From the NCBI RefSeq assembly GCF_900167005.1, contig NZ_FUXW01000010.1, positions 1 to 64,000 on the forward strand: a stretch of 64,000 nucleotides of DNA, read 5' to 3'. The translations under genes were made by a program, and so were the position numbers. A model generated the notes under the pieces. It was not told the origin of the DNA, did not search any database, and worked only from the letters and a program-made list of their open reading frames with translations. Below, piece after piece: positions 7,169 to 16,896 of the stretch (its first letter is position 1; the number at the start of each line of letters is the position of its first letter). The stretch is from Butyricicoccus pullicaecorum DSM 23266 (GTDB lineage: Bacteria > Bacillota > Clostridia > Oscillospirales > Butyricicoccaceae).

Positions 7169-9399
7169 TGCAGTACAGCCAGTGGAACGGTTTTCGCGGC
7201 GGTGAATGGCAGCGCGCCATTGATGTCCGCTCGTTCATTCAGAAAAACTACACGCTTTACGAGGGTGACGACAGCTTTCTGGTTCCCCCGACCGACCGCA
7301 CGCGCCGCGTGTGGGAGAAGTGCGAAAAGCTCATCCTCGAGGAGATGAAAAAGGGCATTCTGGACGTCGATACCGACCGCATTTCGGGCATCGACAACTT
7401 TGAGCCCGGATACATCGACAAGGAAAACGAGGTCATCGTCGGCCTTCAGACCGACGCGCCCTTAAAGCGCATTGTAAACCTGTACGGCGGCATGCGCATG
7501 GCAAAATCTTCGCTCGAACAGTACGGCTACCAGCTCGACCCGACCATCGAGCGCCACTTCTCCGAGTACCGCAAGACCCACAACGAAGGTGTCTTTGACG
7601 CCTACCCCGAGCGCACCCGCGTCGCCCGCCATGTCGGCCTGCTGACCGGCCTGCCCGACGCATACGGTCGTGGCCGCATCATCGGCGACTATCGCCGTGT
7701 TGCGCTGTACGGTATCGACCGCCTGATCGAGGAGAAAAAGAACGATCTCAAGGCGATTGACGGCCCGATGGACGAGGAGCGCATCCGCCTGCGCGAGGAG
7801 GTTTCTGAGCAGATTCGCGCACTGGGCAAGGTCAAGGCCATGGCGGCGCGCTACGGCGTCGACCTGTCCCAGCCGGCAAAGGATGCGCACGAGGCGGTGC
7901 AGTTCCTGTACATGGCATATCTGGCTGGTATCAAGGAGAACAACGGTGCGGCAACTTCGCTCGGCCGTACGTCTACCTTCCTGGATATCTACATTCAGCG
8001 CGATCTGGACGCGGGCATTCTGGACGAGGCTGGTGCCCAGGAGCTCATTGACCAGTTCATCATCAAGCTGCGTCTGGTGCGTCACCTGCGCACGCCCGAG
8101 TACAACGAGCTGTTTGGCGGCGACCCGACTTGGGTGACCGAGTCCATCGGCGGCATGGGCATCAACGGCAAGTCCCTGGTCACCAAGAACTCGTTCCGCT
8201 ACCTGCACACGCTGACCAACTTGAATCCCGCTCCTGAACCCAACCTGACCGTGCTCTGGAGCGAGCACCTGCCGCAGGGCTTCAAGACCTACTGCGCCAA
8301 GATGAGCATTGCGACCGACTCCATTCAGTACGAGAACGACGACGTGATGCGTCCGATCTACGGCGACGACTACGCCATCGCCTGCTGTGTCTCGGCCATG
8401 CAGGTCGGCAAGCAGATGCAGTTCTTCGGCGCACGCTGCAACATGGCAAAGAGCCTGCTGTACGCGATCAACGGCGGTGTGGACGAAAAGAAGGGCGAAC
8501 TGGTTGTCCCGGGCATCGAGCCGATCACCGACGAGATTCTGGACTATGACAAGGTGCGTGCAAACTACGACAAGGTACTGGCTTATGCAGCCGAGCTGTA
8601 CGCTGACACGGTCAATATCATCCACTTCATGCACGACAAGTACGCCTACGAGGCCAGCCAGATGGCGCTGCACGACACCCACGTCGAGCGCCTGACCGCC
8701 TTCGGCATTGCCGGTCTGTCGGTCGCTGCCGACTCGCTCTCTGCCATCCGCTACGCCAAGGTACGCCCCATCCGCAACGAACAGGGCATCGCGGTCGACT
8801 TCGAGACCGTGGGCGAGTTCCCCAAGTACGGCAACGATGACGACCGCGCCGACGACGAGGCCGTCTACATCGTGCGTAAGTTCTCGTCCGAGCTGAAAAA
8901 GCATCCCCTGTACCGCGGTGCAAAGCATACCCTGTCTGCCCTGACCATCACATCCAATGTTATGTACGGCAAAAAGACCGGCTCGACCCCGGACGGCAGA
9001 AAGGGCGGCGAACCGCTCGCGCCCGGCGCAAACCCCATGCACGGCCGCGATGAAAACGGTGCGCTCGCCTCGCTCAACTCGGTCGCAAAGATTCCCTATC
9101 GTGATGTCTGCCAGGACGGCGTTTCCAATACCTTCTCGATCGTGCCCGACGCGCTCGGTCACGACGAGGCCGCACGCGAAGCCAATCTGGTCGCCGTGCT
9201 CGACGGTTATTTCCAGCAGGGTGCACACCACCTGAACGTCAACGTCTTGAACCGCGAAACCCTCATGGACGCGATGGATCACCCGGAGAAGTACCCGACC
9301 CTGACCATCCGCGTGTCCGGCTACGCGGTCAACTTTAACCGTCTGTCCCGCGAGCAGCAGGAAGAGGTCATCAAGCGCACCTTCCACGCCTCGCTGTAA
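7165..9399 (+). CDS. pflB: Formate C-acetyltransferase (pyruvate formate-lyase)
   Basis: This 744-residue glycyl-radical enzyme converts pyruvate and CoA to acetyl-CoA and formate in anaerobic fermentation. The adjacent catalytic Cys pair (AIACCVSAM, residues 407-408) marks it as PFL rather than a diol dehydratase or aryl-decarboxylating relative. The glycyl-radical motif RVSGYAVNF places the radical Gly at residue 719, close to the C-terminus as expected. Length matches the family. It overlaps pflA by four bases, and ATG 7165 or 7168 could be used. The promoters lie upstream of pflA. Confidence 0.97.
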   Translation: MMQYSQWNGFRGGEWQRAIDVRSFIQKNYTLYEGDDSFLVPPTDRTRRVWEKCEKLILEEMKKGILDVDTDRISGIDNFEPGYIDKENEVIVGLQTDAPLKRIVNLYGGMRMAKSSLEQYGYQLDPTIERHFSEYRKTHNEGVFDAYPERTRVARHVGLLTGLPDAYGRGRIIGDYRRVALYGIDRLIEEKKNDLKAIDGPMDEERIRLREEVSEQIRALGKVKAMAARYGVDLSQPAKDAHEAVQFLYMAYLAGIKENNGAATSLGRTSTFLDIYIQRDLDAGILDEAGAQELIDQFIIKLRLVRHLRTPEYNELFGGDPTWVTESIGGMGINGKSLVTKNSFRYLHTLTNLNPAPEPNLTVLWSEHLPQGFKTYCAKMSIATDSIQYENDDVMRPIYGDDYAIACCVSAMQVGKQMQFFGARCNMAKSLLYAINGGVDEKKGELVVPGIEPITDEILDYDKVRANYDKVLAYAAELYADTVNIIHFMHDKYAYEASQMALHDTHVERLTAFGIAGLSVAADSLSAIRYAKVRPIRNEQGIAVDFETVGEFPKYGNDDDRADDEAVYIVRKFSSELKKHPLYRGAKHTLSALTITSNVMYGKKTGSTPDGRKGGEPLAPGANPMHGRDENGALASLNSVAKIPYRDVCQDGVSNTFSIVPDALGHDEAAREANLVAVLDGYFQQGAHHLNVNVLNRETLMDAMDHPEKYPTLTIRVSGYAVNFNRLSREQQEEVIKRTFHASL

Positions 9400-9442
9400 G
9401 GATAGAAACCCATATTTTCCTCTTTTTTCCCAATTCTCACGA

Positions 9443-9472
9443 GAAAGGATGCGCCGCGCGGTGCATCCTTTC
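9443..9472 (+). terminator. Hairpin after pflB
   Basis: GAAAGGATGC (9443-9452) and GCATCCTTTC (9463-9472) form a 10-bp stem with no good T tract, so it is a weak terminator or 3' stabiliser. Confidence 0.5.
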
Positions 9473-9510
9473 CGCATTTGCCGGTTTTCAGGAAAGGAAG
9501 TGTCAAAGAT

Positions 9511-9960
9511 ATGAATCTGCGCCCCTATCGCCCGGACGACTGCCCGGCGCTTGCCGCCCTCTTTTACGATACCGTGCACACGGTGAACTGCGGGGACTAC
9601 TCGGCCGACCAGTGCGACGCGTGGGCGGATGGGATGGTCGATCTTGCGGCCTGGAACCGCTCTTTTCTGGAGCACACGACTTACGTTGCCGAGCAAGATG
9701 GACAGATCGTCGGCTTTGGCGACATCAGCCGGGACGGATACCTCGACCGCCTGTACGTCCACGCCCGCTTCCAGCGGCAGGGCATCGCAACCGCGCTTTG
9801 CGACGCGTTGGAAAGCGCGGTCAAGGGCCGTCCGATCGAGACGCACGCCTCCATTACCGCCCGTCCCTTCTTTACCGCGCGCGGCTACCGGACGATCACC
9901 GAACAGCAGGTCGTGCGCCACGGGGTCAAGCTGACCAATTTTGTTATGCGCAAGCCGTGA
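9511..9960 (+). CDS. GNAT family N-acetyltransferase
   Basis: A cytosolic protein of 149 residues. It begins with NLRPYRPDDCPALAALFYDTV, and the acetyl-CoA-binding motif A is visible as LYVHARFQRQGIATALCDALE (Q/RxxGxA type). The C-terminus (RPFFTARGYRTITEQQVVRHGVKLTNFVMRKP) matches YafP-like acetyltransferases. The start follows GGAAAGGAAG. The substrate is unknown. It lies between pflB and a strong convergent terminator shared with tspO. Confidence 0.85.
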   Translation: MNLRPYRPDDCPALAALFYDTVHTVNCGDYSADQCDAWADGMVDLAAWNRSFLEHTTYVAEQDGQIVGFGDISRDGYLDRLYVHARFQRQGIATALCDALESAVKGRPIETHASITARPFFTARGYRTITEQQVVRHGVKLTNFVMRKP

Positions 9961-9980
9961 GCCTACTTTTAAGACCAAAT

Positions 9981-10020
9981 AAAAACGCATCCCGCCGGAA
10001 TTTGGACGGGATGCGTTTTT
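9981..10020. terminator. Bidirectional terminator between GNAT gene and tspO
   Basis: AAAAACGCATCCCG and CGGGATGCGTTTTT flank a 12-nt loop, giving T tracts on both strands between convergent genes. Confidence 0.9.
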
Positions 10021-10032
10021 TTGGGGGGTGAA

Positions 10033-10503
10033 TCATCGATTGAGCAGATAAATCATCAGATTGAGATAGGCTGCAAAGGTCACCCACAGGAAATACGGGA
10101 TTTGCAGCCGCGCTGCCAGACGGTCGGAGCGGGCAAAAATGAAGATCATCCAGATGATGAGTGCCCACAGCACGAGCAGCCAGACAAAGGAAAAGAGATA
10201 GACGCGGAAGGTAAAAAATGCAATGCTCCACGCGAAGTTAAAGAACAGCTGGACGGCGTAAATGCGGGTAGCGGCCTGCTTGTCCGCTTGTGAGCCGTCA
10301 GACTCCAGCACACGCCCCAGCCCGATGCCCATGAGCACGTATAAGATCGTCCACACAACCGGGAAGATCCACGCGGGCGGGGTCAGCATGGGTTTGTTGA
10401 CGAGCTCTGTATAGTAGGACATGTCGTTACGCGTCAAAAAGCTGGAAAGGGCGCCGACGAGAAGGGTGATGCCGATCGTCCAGAGATAGGTTCTTTTTTT
10501 CAT
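10033..10503 (-). CDS. tspO: TspO/MBR family membrane protein
   Basis: 156 residues with five hydrophobic helices. Family motifs include NKPMLTPPAWIFPVVWTILYVLMGIGLG and a later aromatic FNFAWSIAFF. TspO proteins bind porphyrins and other tetrapyrroles and modulate stress responses. Bacterial homologues are usually 150-180 residues, matching this one. It is monocistronic and convergent with the GNAT gene. The physiological ligand is not predictable here. Confidence 0.92.
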   Translation of the reverse strand: MKKRTYLWTIGITLLVGALSSFLTRNDMSYYTELVNKPMLTPPAWIFPVVWTILYVLMGIGLGRVLESDGSQADKQAATRIYAVQLFFNFAWSIAFFTFRVYLFSFVWLLVLWALIIWMIFIFARSDRLAARLQIPYFLWVTFAAYLNLMIYLLNR

Positions 10504-10569
10504 GGTTTATTTGCCTCCGATCGCTTGCCTTGTGTCTGCTATGATACACCGTCCGGCAGGCGAATGCGG

Positions 10570-11955
10570 TCATAAATTGGAGGCGGTCTGTGAAATATGC
10601 AAAGAATTTTCGCTTTCTGACTTGCCCGTAAAGGCTTTTAAGGTCTGAACCAGCAGAATGATGGCCAAAACAATCGAAATATAGTCTGCGACAGCCTGGG
10701 TAAAGTTGATGCCGTTGAGACCAAAACCAGCGTCCAGAATATACAGCAGCGGAATGAAGATCAGACCCTGACGGCAGACCGAAAGCATGGTCGCGGGCAG
10801 CGGACGGCCCAGTGCCTGCATGCTGTTGATGGACAGGAAGAGCAGTCCGAGGATGGGGCCGGCAATCGAGGTCGCAATCAGCATCGGGCCGCCGTAGGCG
10901 ATGACTGACGCGTCATCGATGAACAGCGCGACAATCTGACGGCTGAAAATGATGTACACCGCGCTCAGCGCCGTGCCGCACACAACGGTCAGAATACCGC
11001 TGAATTTGAGGATATCCAGAAAGCGGCGGCGCAGTCCGGCACCGAAGCAGTAGCCCAGAAGCGGCTGGATGCCGTTGGTGATGCCCATGTGAATGAAGAC
11101 GATGAACAGATAGGCCTTGGTAACAATGCCCATCGCGGCGACTGGGTCATCGCCGTACTGCACAAGCGCGTTGTTGAGCAGCACGGTCGCGATGCTCATA
11201 AGCGCCGAGTTGACACCGGCCGGAATGCCGATGGTCACCACCTGTACCATCTGGTGCTTGTCGCCGCGCAGATGGCGGGGATGGATGGACAGCATAGACG
11301 AGCGGCGCATAAAGTACCAGACATAGTAGATGCAGCCGCAGACATTGCCGAGCACGGTGGCGATGGCAGCGCCCGCCGTTCCCATGTTCAGCGTGAGGAT
11401 AAAGACCGGGTCGAGCACGATGTTGACCACCGTACCGATCATACCGCCGACCATGGAAGCCTTGGCTGCACCCTCACCGCGTACGACGTGGCCGAAGGTG
11501 TTGGCAAAGAGGATGAAGGGTGCGCCGACCGCGATATAAAACAGGTATTCGCGTGCGGGCTGGATGGTGTTCTGGGTGCTGCCCAGCACGGACAGCAGCG
11601 GGTCCATGAGCGGCAGGATGATGAGCGCGGACAGCACGCCGAAAATCAGCGACGCATAACAGCAGAACGACGAGGCGGTCTTTGCCTCCTTGTGCATCTG
11701 CTGGCCGAGCAGAATGGAGATCACCGCGCTGCCGCCGATGCCGAGCAGGTTTGCGATGGCCATAAACATGACAAAGACCGGGTTTGTCAGCGAGACCGCT
11801 GCAACCTGCATCGCGTCATGGGTCTGACCGACGAAAAAGGTGTCGGCCATGTTGTAAATGACCAGGACCAGAGAAGAAATGACCGTGGGCACGGCCATGC
11901 GCACGACCGCCGTGCGCACCGGTGCGTCTCGAAAGACGGCTTCGTTTTGATTCAT
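10570..11955 (-). CDS. MATE family efflux transporter
   Basis: About 461 residues with a multi-pass MATE pattern (VISSLVLVIYNMADTFFVGQ near the start, and TIGIPAGVNSALMSIATVLLNNAL opening the second half). The start at 11955 is chosen for AGGAGGT eight bases upstream; the longer frame to 11997 lacks one. It lies 77 bp downstream of a MarR gene on the same strand, so a MarR-regulated exporter operon is likely, paralleling the divergent MarR-ABC operon. Confidence 0.9.
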   Translation of the reverse strand: MNQNEAVFRDAPVRTAVVRMAVPTVISSLVLVIYNMADTFFVGQTHDAMQVAAVSLTNPVFVMFMAIANLLGIGGSAVISILLGQQMHKEAKTASSFCCYASLIFGVLSALIILPLMDPLLSVLGSTQNTIQPAREYLFYIAVGAPFILFANTFGHVVRGEGAAKASMVGGMIGTVVNIVLDPVFILTLNMGTAGAAIATVLGNVCGCIYYVWYFMRRSSMLSIHPRHLRGDKHQMVQVVTIGIPAGVNSALMSIATVLLNNALVQYGDDPVAAMGIVTKAYLFIVFIHMGITNGIQPLLGYCFGAGLRRRFLDILKFSGILTVVCGTALSAVYIIFSRQIVALFIDDASVIAYGGPMLIATSIAGPILGLLFLSINSMQALGRPLPATMLSVCRQGLIFIPLLYILDAGFGLNGINFTQAVADYISIVLAIILLVQTLKAFTGKSESENSLHISQTASNL

Positions 11956-12032
11956 ACAGATGTACCTCCTGATGTGACTTGAAAAATTAGTATGCAAGCA
12001 AACGATTTGGGCAAAATTTTTCGCGCATCCTG

Positions 12033-12464
12033 TTATTCCAGATGCGCGAGCATTTTCCGACAGATGGCCTTAAACTGTTCGATTTCGCGGGGTGTGAGCG
12101 CCTCGCCCAGCGCCTCTTCGGTTCCCTGCCGAATGGCGCCGCATTTGCGCTGGAGCTCCAGCCCTTTTTCCAGCAGCTCGATGGTTTTGCTGCGCTTGTC
12201 CTCGTCCGACACCGTGCGCCGGATGAGCTGCTTTTCCTCCATCAGCCGCAGCATTTTGGATGCGGTCGCGCGGTTGATGAAAAATTCGTCCTCGATATCG
12301 CGCTGGCACAGCCGCTGGTCGCGGTGAGCGTAGAGAAAATCGAGCACGAACAGGCTGGTCAGTGAGCATTCGTCTAGTTCCTTGCGGTTGTAGATCGCAT
12401 GGGAAATACGATCGGTGTGGTTGCTGAGCTTGTGGATGTAAAAGCTGAGGTCGGTGTTTTCCAT
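12033..12464 (-). CDS. MarR family transcriptional regulator
   Basis: 143 residues, with a winged-helix region around LCQRDIEDEFFINRATASKMLRLMEEKQLIRR and the wing DEDKRSKTIELLEKG, typical of MarR. The start at 12464 follows GGGAGG; the longer frame to 12692 crosses the promoter and is rejected. It sits just upstream of a MATE gene, and its promoter (12504-12532) is followed by a TTTGCCTGCAAA dyad, so autoregulation and exporter control are likely. A second, divergent MarR gene is 296 bp away. Confidence 0.9.
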   Translation of the reverse strand: MENTDLSFYIHKLSNHTDRISHAIYNRKELDECSLTSLFVLDFLYAHRDQRLCQRDIEDEFFINRATASKMLRLMEEKQLIRRTVSDEDKRSKTIELLEKGLELQRKCGAIRQGTEEALGEALTPREIEQFKAICRKMLAHLE

Positions 12465-12489
12465 GTGATCGCCTCCCAACGAAAAATAG

Positions 12490-12532
12490 TTTGCCTGCAA
12501 ATTATTATAGTGGGCTGTACCTGCAATGTCAA
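12490..12532 (-). promoter_or_regulatory. Promoter and operator of MarR-MATE operon
   Basis: Read on the minus strand: TTGACA (12532-12527), a 17-bp spacer and TATAAT (12509-12504). The palindrome TTTGCCTGCAAA at 12490-12501 lies at the expected start site, suiting a MarR-type repressor. Confidence 0.75.
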
Positions 12533-12660
12533 GCAAAATAGAATAGCGCTCCAAACGGCTTCTCTCTGCCCCTTCCCTGCCTGCCATGTCATCAAAAATT
12601 TTCCGACGTGTGTCAGGGCTTTTTTTCATTTTCGGTTTGAATTTGTGCAGGGTGACAAAA

Positions 12661-12732
12661 TGTAAGCAAGCTAACAAAAAATCAATTGACATGATTTTTA
12701 GTGTTTGCTAAAATTGTAAGTAAGCTAACAAA
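12661..12732 (+). promoter_or_regulatory. Promoter flanked by two 18-bp operators (MarR-ABC operon)
   Basis: TGTAAGCAAGCTAACAAA at 12661-12678 and TGTAAGTAAGCTAACAAA at 12715-12732 differ by one base. They bracket a promoter with TTGACA at 12686-12691, 17 bp, and TAAAAT at 12709-12714. The second copy abuts the -10. One or both MarR proteins are the obvious binding candidates. Confidence 0.8.
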
Positions 12733-12759
12733 TTTCTCGAAAGGAGTGTATTCTCAAAC

Positions 12760-13212
12760 ATGGAGTCAGAGCATTTGATCGGATACACCATCCGCGCGCT
12801 GTCCAACCTGTTTCGGCGGCAGCTGATGAGCCACCAGCCGCCTGACGGCAAGCCGTGTTCGGAGACCGCGGGCATGATTATGGGCTATCTGTGCGAGCAC
12901 GTCGGCGACCAGCTGTGCCAGCATGACATCGAGCAGGTCTTCTGCATCCGCCGCTCGACCGCGTCCCGCTTTTTGATCGCGCTCGAGAAGGAAGAGATGA
13001 TCGAGCGCGTGAGCGCACCGAACGACGCACGGCGCAAGATCATCGTTCCGACCGAAAAGGCGCTCGCAATTCACGCGCAATTCATCGCCCAGCGCGATGC
13101 GCTGGAAGCCCAGATCATCCGGGGCATTCCACGCGAAGAAGTGGAAGCGTTTCTTGCGACCGCAAAAAAAATTCAGGCCAATCTGGCCGAACTACCCCAG
13201 CAAAAGGAGTGA
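12760..13212 (+). CDS. MarR family transcriptional regulator
   Basis: 150 residues. The winged helix covers LCQHDIEQVFCIRRSTASRFLIALEKEEMIERV, with the wing APNDARRKIIVPTEKA. The start follows AAAGGAG. It is similar in design to the divergent MarR encoded 296 bp away, suggesting duplication. The gene is separated by 6 bp from the first ABC exporter subunit and is surely co-transcribed with it. Twin 18-bp operators overlap its promoter, predicting autorepression relieved by an exported compound. Confidence 0.9.
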   Translation: MESEHLIGYTIRALSNLFRRQLMSHQPPDGKPCSETAGMIMGYLCEHVGDQLCQHDIEQVFCIRRSTASRFLIALEKEEMIERVSAPNDARRKIIVPTEKALAIHAQFIAQRDALEAQIIRGIPREEVEAFLATAKKIQANLAELPQQKE

Positions 13213-13218
13213 TACACC

Positions 13219-14952
13219 ATGGTCAATCACATCACAGCCGCCATCCGCGACAACAAAAAAGCGTCCATTCTGGCGCCGATCTTTGTCTGCTTTGAGGTTA
13301 TCTTTGAGGTATTGATTCCCGTCGTTATGGCAATCCTCATCGACAAGGGCATTGATGCGGGCGATCAGGGCGAGATTCTGCGCCTTGGCGGCATCCTCAT
13401 CGTTATGGCCGTATGCGCCCTGATTTTCGGCGTACTGGCCGGCGGCGCAGCAGCCGATGCCTCGGCAGGCCTGGCACGCAATCTGCGCCATGACATCTAC
13501 CACCACGTACAAAACTTTTCTTTCGCCAACATCGATAAGTTTTCCACCGCCGGTATCGTCACCCGTCTGACGACCGACGTTACCAACGTGCAGAACGCTT
13601 ATCAGATGATTATTCGCGTCGCTGTGCGCGCCCCTGTCATGCTGGTCTTTGCCTTTGCCATGACCGTATACATCAGCCCGCGCCTTGCGACCATCTACCT
13701 GTGCGCGATTCCCATTCTGGGCATCGGTCTGGCGCTGATTATCAGCCGCGTGCACGGTCTGTTTACGCAGGTGTTCGACACCTACGACGAACTCAACAAC
13801 GTCGTACAGGAAAACCTCACCGGCATCCGCGTAGTCAAGTCCTTCGTGCGTGAGGACTTCGAAAAGAAGAAGTTCGGCACGATCTCCGAGAAGCTGTTCC
13901 GCGGCTTCCTCAAGGCCGAGCGTCTGATTATTTTGAACATGCCGCTCATGCAGTTCTGCGTCTACGCCTGCCTGCTGCTCATCTCCTGGATTGGCGCACG
14001 TCTGGTTGTCGGCGGTTCCATGACCACGGGCGCACTGACCAGTATGTTTAACTACACCTTCCAGATTCTCATGAGCCTCATGATGCTGTCCATGGTCATG
14101 GTTATGGTCATCATGGCGCGCTCGTCTGCCGAGCGTATTGAGGAAATTCTGGAGGAAGAGAGCAGCCTCAAGTCCAAGCCGGACGGCGTGCGCGAAGTGC
14201 CCGACGGCTCGGTCGACTTCGAGAACGTTTCCTTCAGCTATGTCGGTGACCCGAACAACACCAGCCTCAACCACATTGACCTGCACATTCGCTCGGGCGA
14301 GACCGTGGGCATTCTGGGCGGCACCGGTGCGTCGAAGACCACCCTGGTTCAGCTCATCCCGCGTCTGTACGACGTAACTGTCGGCACGGTCAAGGTCGGC
14401 GGCATCGACGTGCGCGAGTACGATCTGGAAGTGCTGCGCAACGAGGTCGCCATGGTGCTGCAAAAGAATACCCTGTTCTCGGGCACCATCAAGGAGAACC
14501 TCAGATGGGGCAATGAACACGCCACGGACGAGGAGATCGAGCGCGTGTGCCGTCTGGCGCAGGCCGACCCCTTCATTCAGGAAATGCCTGACAAGTACGA
14601 CACCTACATCGAACAGGGCGGCACCAACGTATCGGGCGGTCAGAAACAGCGTCTGTGTATCGCTCGCGCCCTGCTCAAAAAGCCCAAGATTCTGATTCTG
14701 GACGACTCGACTTCTGCCGTCGACACCAAGACCGACGCGCTCATCCGTCAGGCATTCCGCGAGGAAATCCCGGACACGACCAAGTTCATCATCGCTCAGC
14801 GTATCTCGTCGGTACAGGATGCCGACCATATTCTGGTACTGGACGACGGTCACATCAGCGCGTACGGCACGCACGAGGAACTGCTCAAAACCAGCCAGAT
14901 CTATCAGGAAGTCTTTGCATCGCAGCAGAAGGGAGGCGAGGAAGATGCCTAA
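13219..14952 (+). CDS. ABC exporter half-transporter, degenerate ATPase site subunit
   Basis: 577 residues: an N-terminal six-helix type IV ABC exporter domain (about residues 10-310) and a C-terminal nucleotide-binding domain. Walker A reads GGTGASKT, with Ser372 where the family has Gly just before the Lys. The signature is VSGGQ. Walker B is ILILDDS, with Asp496 replacing the catalytic Glu. In heterodimeric exporters such as TM287/288 one subunit carries this Asp, so this is probably the non-catalytic partner of the next gene. The Walker A Gly-to-Ser change is an additional, less usual departure. It overlaps the next subunit by 8 bp. Confidence 0.92.
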   Translation: MVNHITAAIRDNKKASILAPIFVCFEVIFEVLIPVVMAILIDKGIDAGDQGEILRLGGILIVMAVCALIFGVLAGGAAADASAGLARNLRHDIYHHVQNFSFANIDKFSTAGIVTRLTTDVTNVQNAYQMIIRVAVRAPVMLVFAFAMTVYISPRLATIYLCAIPILGIGLALIISRVHGLFTQVFDTYDELNNVVQENLTGIRVVKSFVREDFEKKKFGTISEKLFRGFLKAERLIILNMPLMQFCVYACLLLISWIGARLVVGGSMTTGALTSMFNYTFQILMSLMMLSMVMVMVIMARSSAERIEEILEEESSLKSKPDGVREVPDGSVDFENVSFSYVGDPNNTSLNHIDLHIRSGETVGILGGTGASKTTLVQLIPRLYDVTVGTVKVGGIDVREYDLEVLRNEVAMVLQKNTLFSGTIKENLRWGNEHATDEEIERVCRLAQADPFIQEMPDKYDTYIEQGGTNVSGGQKQRLCIARALLKKPKILILDDSTSAVDTKTDALIRQAFREEIPDTTKFIIAQRISSVQDADHILVLDDGHISAYGTHEELLKTSQIYQEVFASQQKGGEEDA

Positions 14953-16846
14953 TTTCAACAAGATGAACGCGAAAATGGGTGCGCCGCACGCGCAGGCACC
15001 CAAGGGAACGGCAAAGCGCCTGTTCTCCATGATCGCCCGCGGCAACATCCTGCGCCTTGTCGTGGTCGTTCTGGCCATTATCGTCAGCGCAGCCGCCTCG
15101 GTCGGCGCTTCGGTCTTCCTCGAGTCGCTCATTGACGACTACATCAAGCCGCTTCTGCTCATGGACGCGCCGGTCTTTACCGACCTGCTTAACGCGCTGG
15201 CCGGCATGGCCTGCCTGTACGCCGCCGGTCTGATCGCAACCTATCTCTATAACCGCATCATGGTTACGGTCTCCCAGCGCACCCTGAAGGACATCCGTGA
15301 CCGCATGTTCTCGCACATGCAGTCGCTGCCCATTCGCTACTTCGACACCCATCCTCACGGCGATATCATGTCGGTCTATACCAACGACGTCGACACCCTG
15401 CGTCAGATGATCTCGCAGAGCATCCCGCAGGCTATGTCTTCGGTCATCAGCATTATCGCTGTGTTCTGCTCCATGCTGGTTATGAGCTGGCAGCTGACCA
15501 TCGTGGTTCTGATCTGCGTCGCCTTCATGCTGGTCGTCGTGCGCAAGATCGCGCACAAGAGCGGCATGTACTTCATGCAGCAGCAGGCCGACCTCGGTAA
15601 GCTCAACGGCTACATCGAGGAAATGATCGAGGGTCAGAAGGTCGTCAAGGTCTTCTGTCACGAGGAAAAGGCGAAGGAAGGATTCGACCGCTTGAATGAC
15701 AAACTGGCAGGCTCGGCACGTCTGGCAAACAAGTACGCCAATATCCTCATGCCCGCCATGAACAACATCGGCAACCTGCAATATGTCATTCTGGCCATTG
15801 TTGGCGGTGCCATCGCCCTCAACGGCGGCGGTCTGACGCTGGGCGCGATTGCGGCTTTCTTGCAGCTGTCCAAGAGCTTCACCCAGCCCATCAGCCAGAT
15901 TTCCCAGCAGTTAAACTCGATCATCATGGCGCTGGCCGGTGCATCCCGTGTCTTTGCGCTCATGGATGAGCAGTCCGAGCAGGACGAGGGCTATGTCACG
16001 CTGGTCAATGCCAAGTACGACCAGAGCGGCGAGCTCGTTGAGACCACCGAGCGCACGGGCATTTGGGCGTGGAAGCACCCCCACGAGGACGGTACGCTCA
16101 CCTACACCAAGCTGACCGGTGACGTGCGCTTCTTCGACGTGGACTTTGCCTACACTCCCGAAAAGCCCATCCTGCACGACATCACGCTCTTTGCAAAGCC
16201 CGGTCAGAAGCTGGCCTTTGTCGGCTCGACCGGCGCGGGCAAGACCACGATTACAAACCTCATCAACCGTTTCTACGACATTGCCGACGGCAAGATTCGC
16301 TATGACGGTATCAACATCAACAAGATCAAAAAGGACGATCTGCGCCGCTCGCTGGGCATCGTCTTGCAGGACACCAACCTGTTCACCGGCACCGTGCGCG
16401 AGAACATCCGCTATGGCCGTCTGGATGCGACCGACGAGGAAATCGAAGTCGCGGCAAAGCTTGCGAACGCCGACGAGTTCATCCGCCGTCTGCCCGAGGG
16501 CTATGACACCATGCTGACCGACAACGGTGCAAACCTGTCCCAGGGTCAGCGCCAGCTGATCGCGATTGCGCGCGCAGCGGTCGCCGATCCCCCGGTTATG
16601 ATTCTCGACGAGGCGACAAGCTCCATCGATACCCGCACCGAGGCACTGGTACAGCAGGGCATGGACGGTTTGATGTACGGCAGAACGGTCTTTGTCATCG
16701 CGCACCGTCTGTCTACCGTGCGCAACTCGGATGCCATCATGGTACTCGAGCACGGACGCATCATCGAGCGCGGCAGCCACAACGAACTGATTGCCCAAAA
16801 GGGTGTTTACTATCAGCTCTATACCGGCGCATTCGAAATGGAATAA
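14945..16846 (+). CDS. ABC exporter half-transporter, catalytic subunit
   Basis: 633 residues. An N-terminal transmembrane domain is followed by a nucleotide-binding domain with canonical Walker A (GSTGAGKTT), LSQGQ signature, and Walker B with catalytic Glu (MILDEATSSID) plus the switch His (VIAHRLSTV). The start at 14945 follows GGAGGCGAGGAAG inside the end of the previous gene. A longer-than-usual linker (about residues 350-390, YVTLVNAKYDQSGELVETTE) precedes the nucleotide-binding domain, a feature of the larger subunit in heterodimeric LmrCD-like exporters. Likely multidrug or peptide export under MarR control. Confidence 0.93.
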   Translation: MPNFNKMNAKMGAPHAQAPKGTAKRLFSMIARGNILRLVVVVLAIIVSAAASVGASVFLESLIDDYIKPLLLMDAPVFTDLLNALAGMACLYAAGLIATYLYNRIMVTVSQRTLKDIRDRMFSHMQSLPIRYFDTHPHGDIMSVYTNDVDTLRQMISQSIPQAMSSVISIIAVFCSMLVMSWQLTIVVLICVAFMLVVVRKIAHKSGMYFMQQQADLGKLNGYIEEMIEGQKVVKVFCHEEKAKEGFDRLNDKLAGSARLANKYANILMPAMNNIGNLQYVILAIVGGAIALNGGGLTLGAIAAFLQLSKSFTQPISQISQQLNSIIMALAGASRVFALMDEQSEQDEGYVTLVNAKYDQSGELVETTERTGIWAWKHPHEDGTLTYTKLTGDVRFFDVDFAYTPEKPILHDITLFAKPGQKLAFVGSTGAGKTTITNLINRFYDIADGKIRYDGININKIKKDDLRRSLGIVLQDTNLFTGTVRENIRYGRLDATDEEIEVAAKLANADEFIRRLPEGYDTMLTDNGANLSQGQRQLIAIARAAVADPPVMILDEATSSIDTRTEALVQQGMDGLMYGRTVFVIAHRLSTVRNSDAIMVLEHGRIIERGSHNELIAQKGVYYQLYTGAFEME

Positions 16847-16851
16847 TGCAA

Positions 16852-16884
16852 AAGACCCACCGATTTCGGTGGGTCTTATTTTTT
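16852..16884 (+). terminator. Terminator of the MarR-ABC operon
   Basis: AAGACCCACC and GGTGGGTCTT with a 6-nt loop, followed by ATTTTTT. Confidence 0.9.
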
Positions 16885-16896
16885 GCGTAAAAACAG

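Noticed and set aside
7462-9990. A very long open frame (842 codons) antisense to pflB
   Set aside because: It mirrors the codon bias of pflB, is Arg/Val/His-rich with no start signal, and crosses the GNAT gene. The same applies to long antisense frames over the ABC genes, kdgK, pfk, fabF, glnN, and gltS genes.
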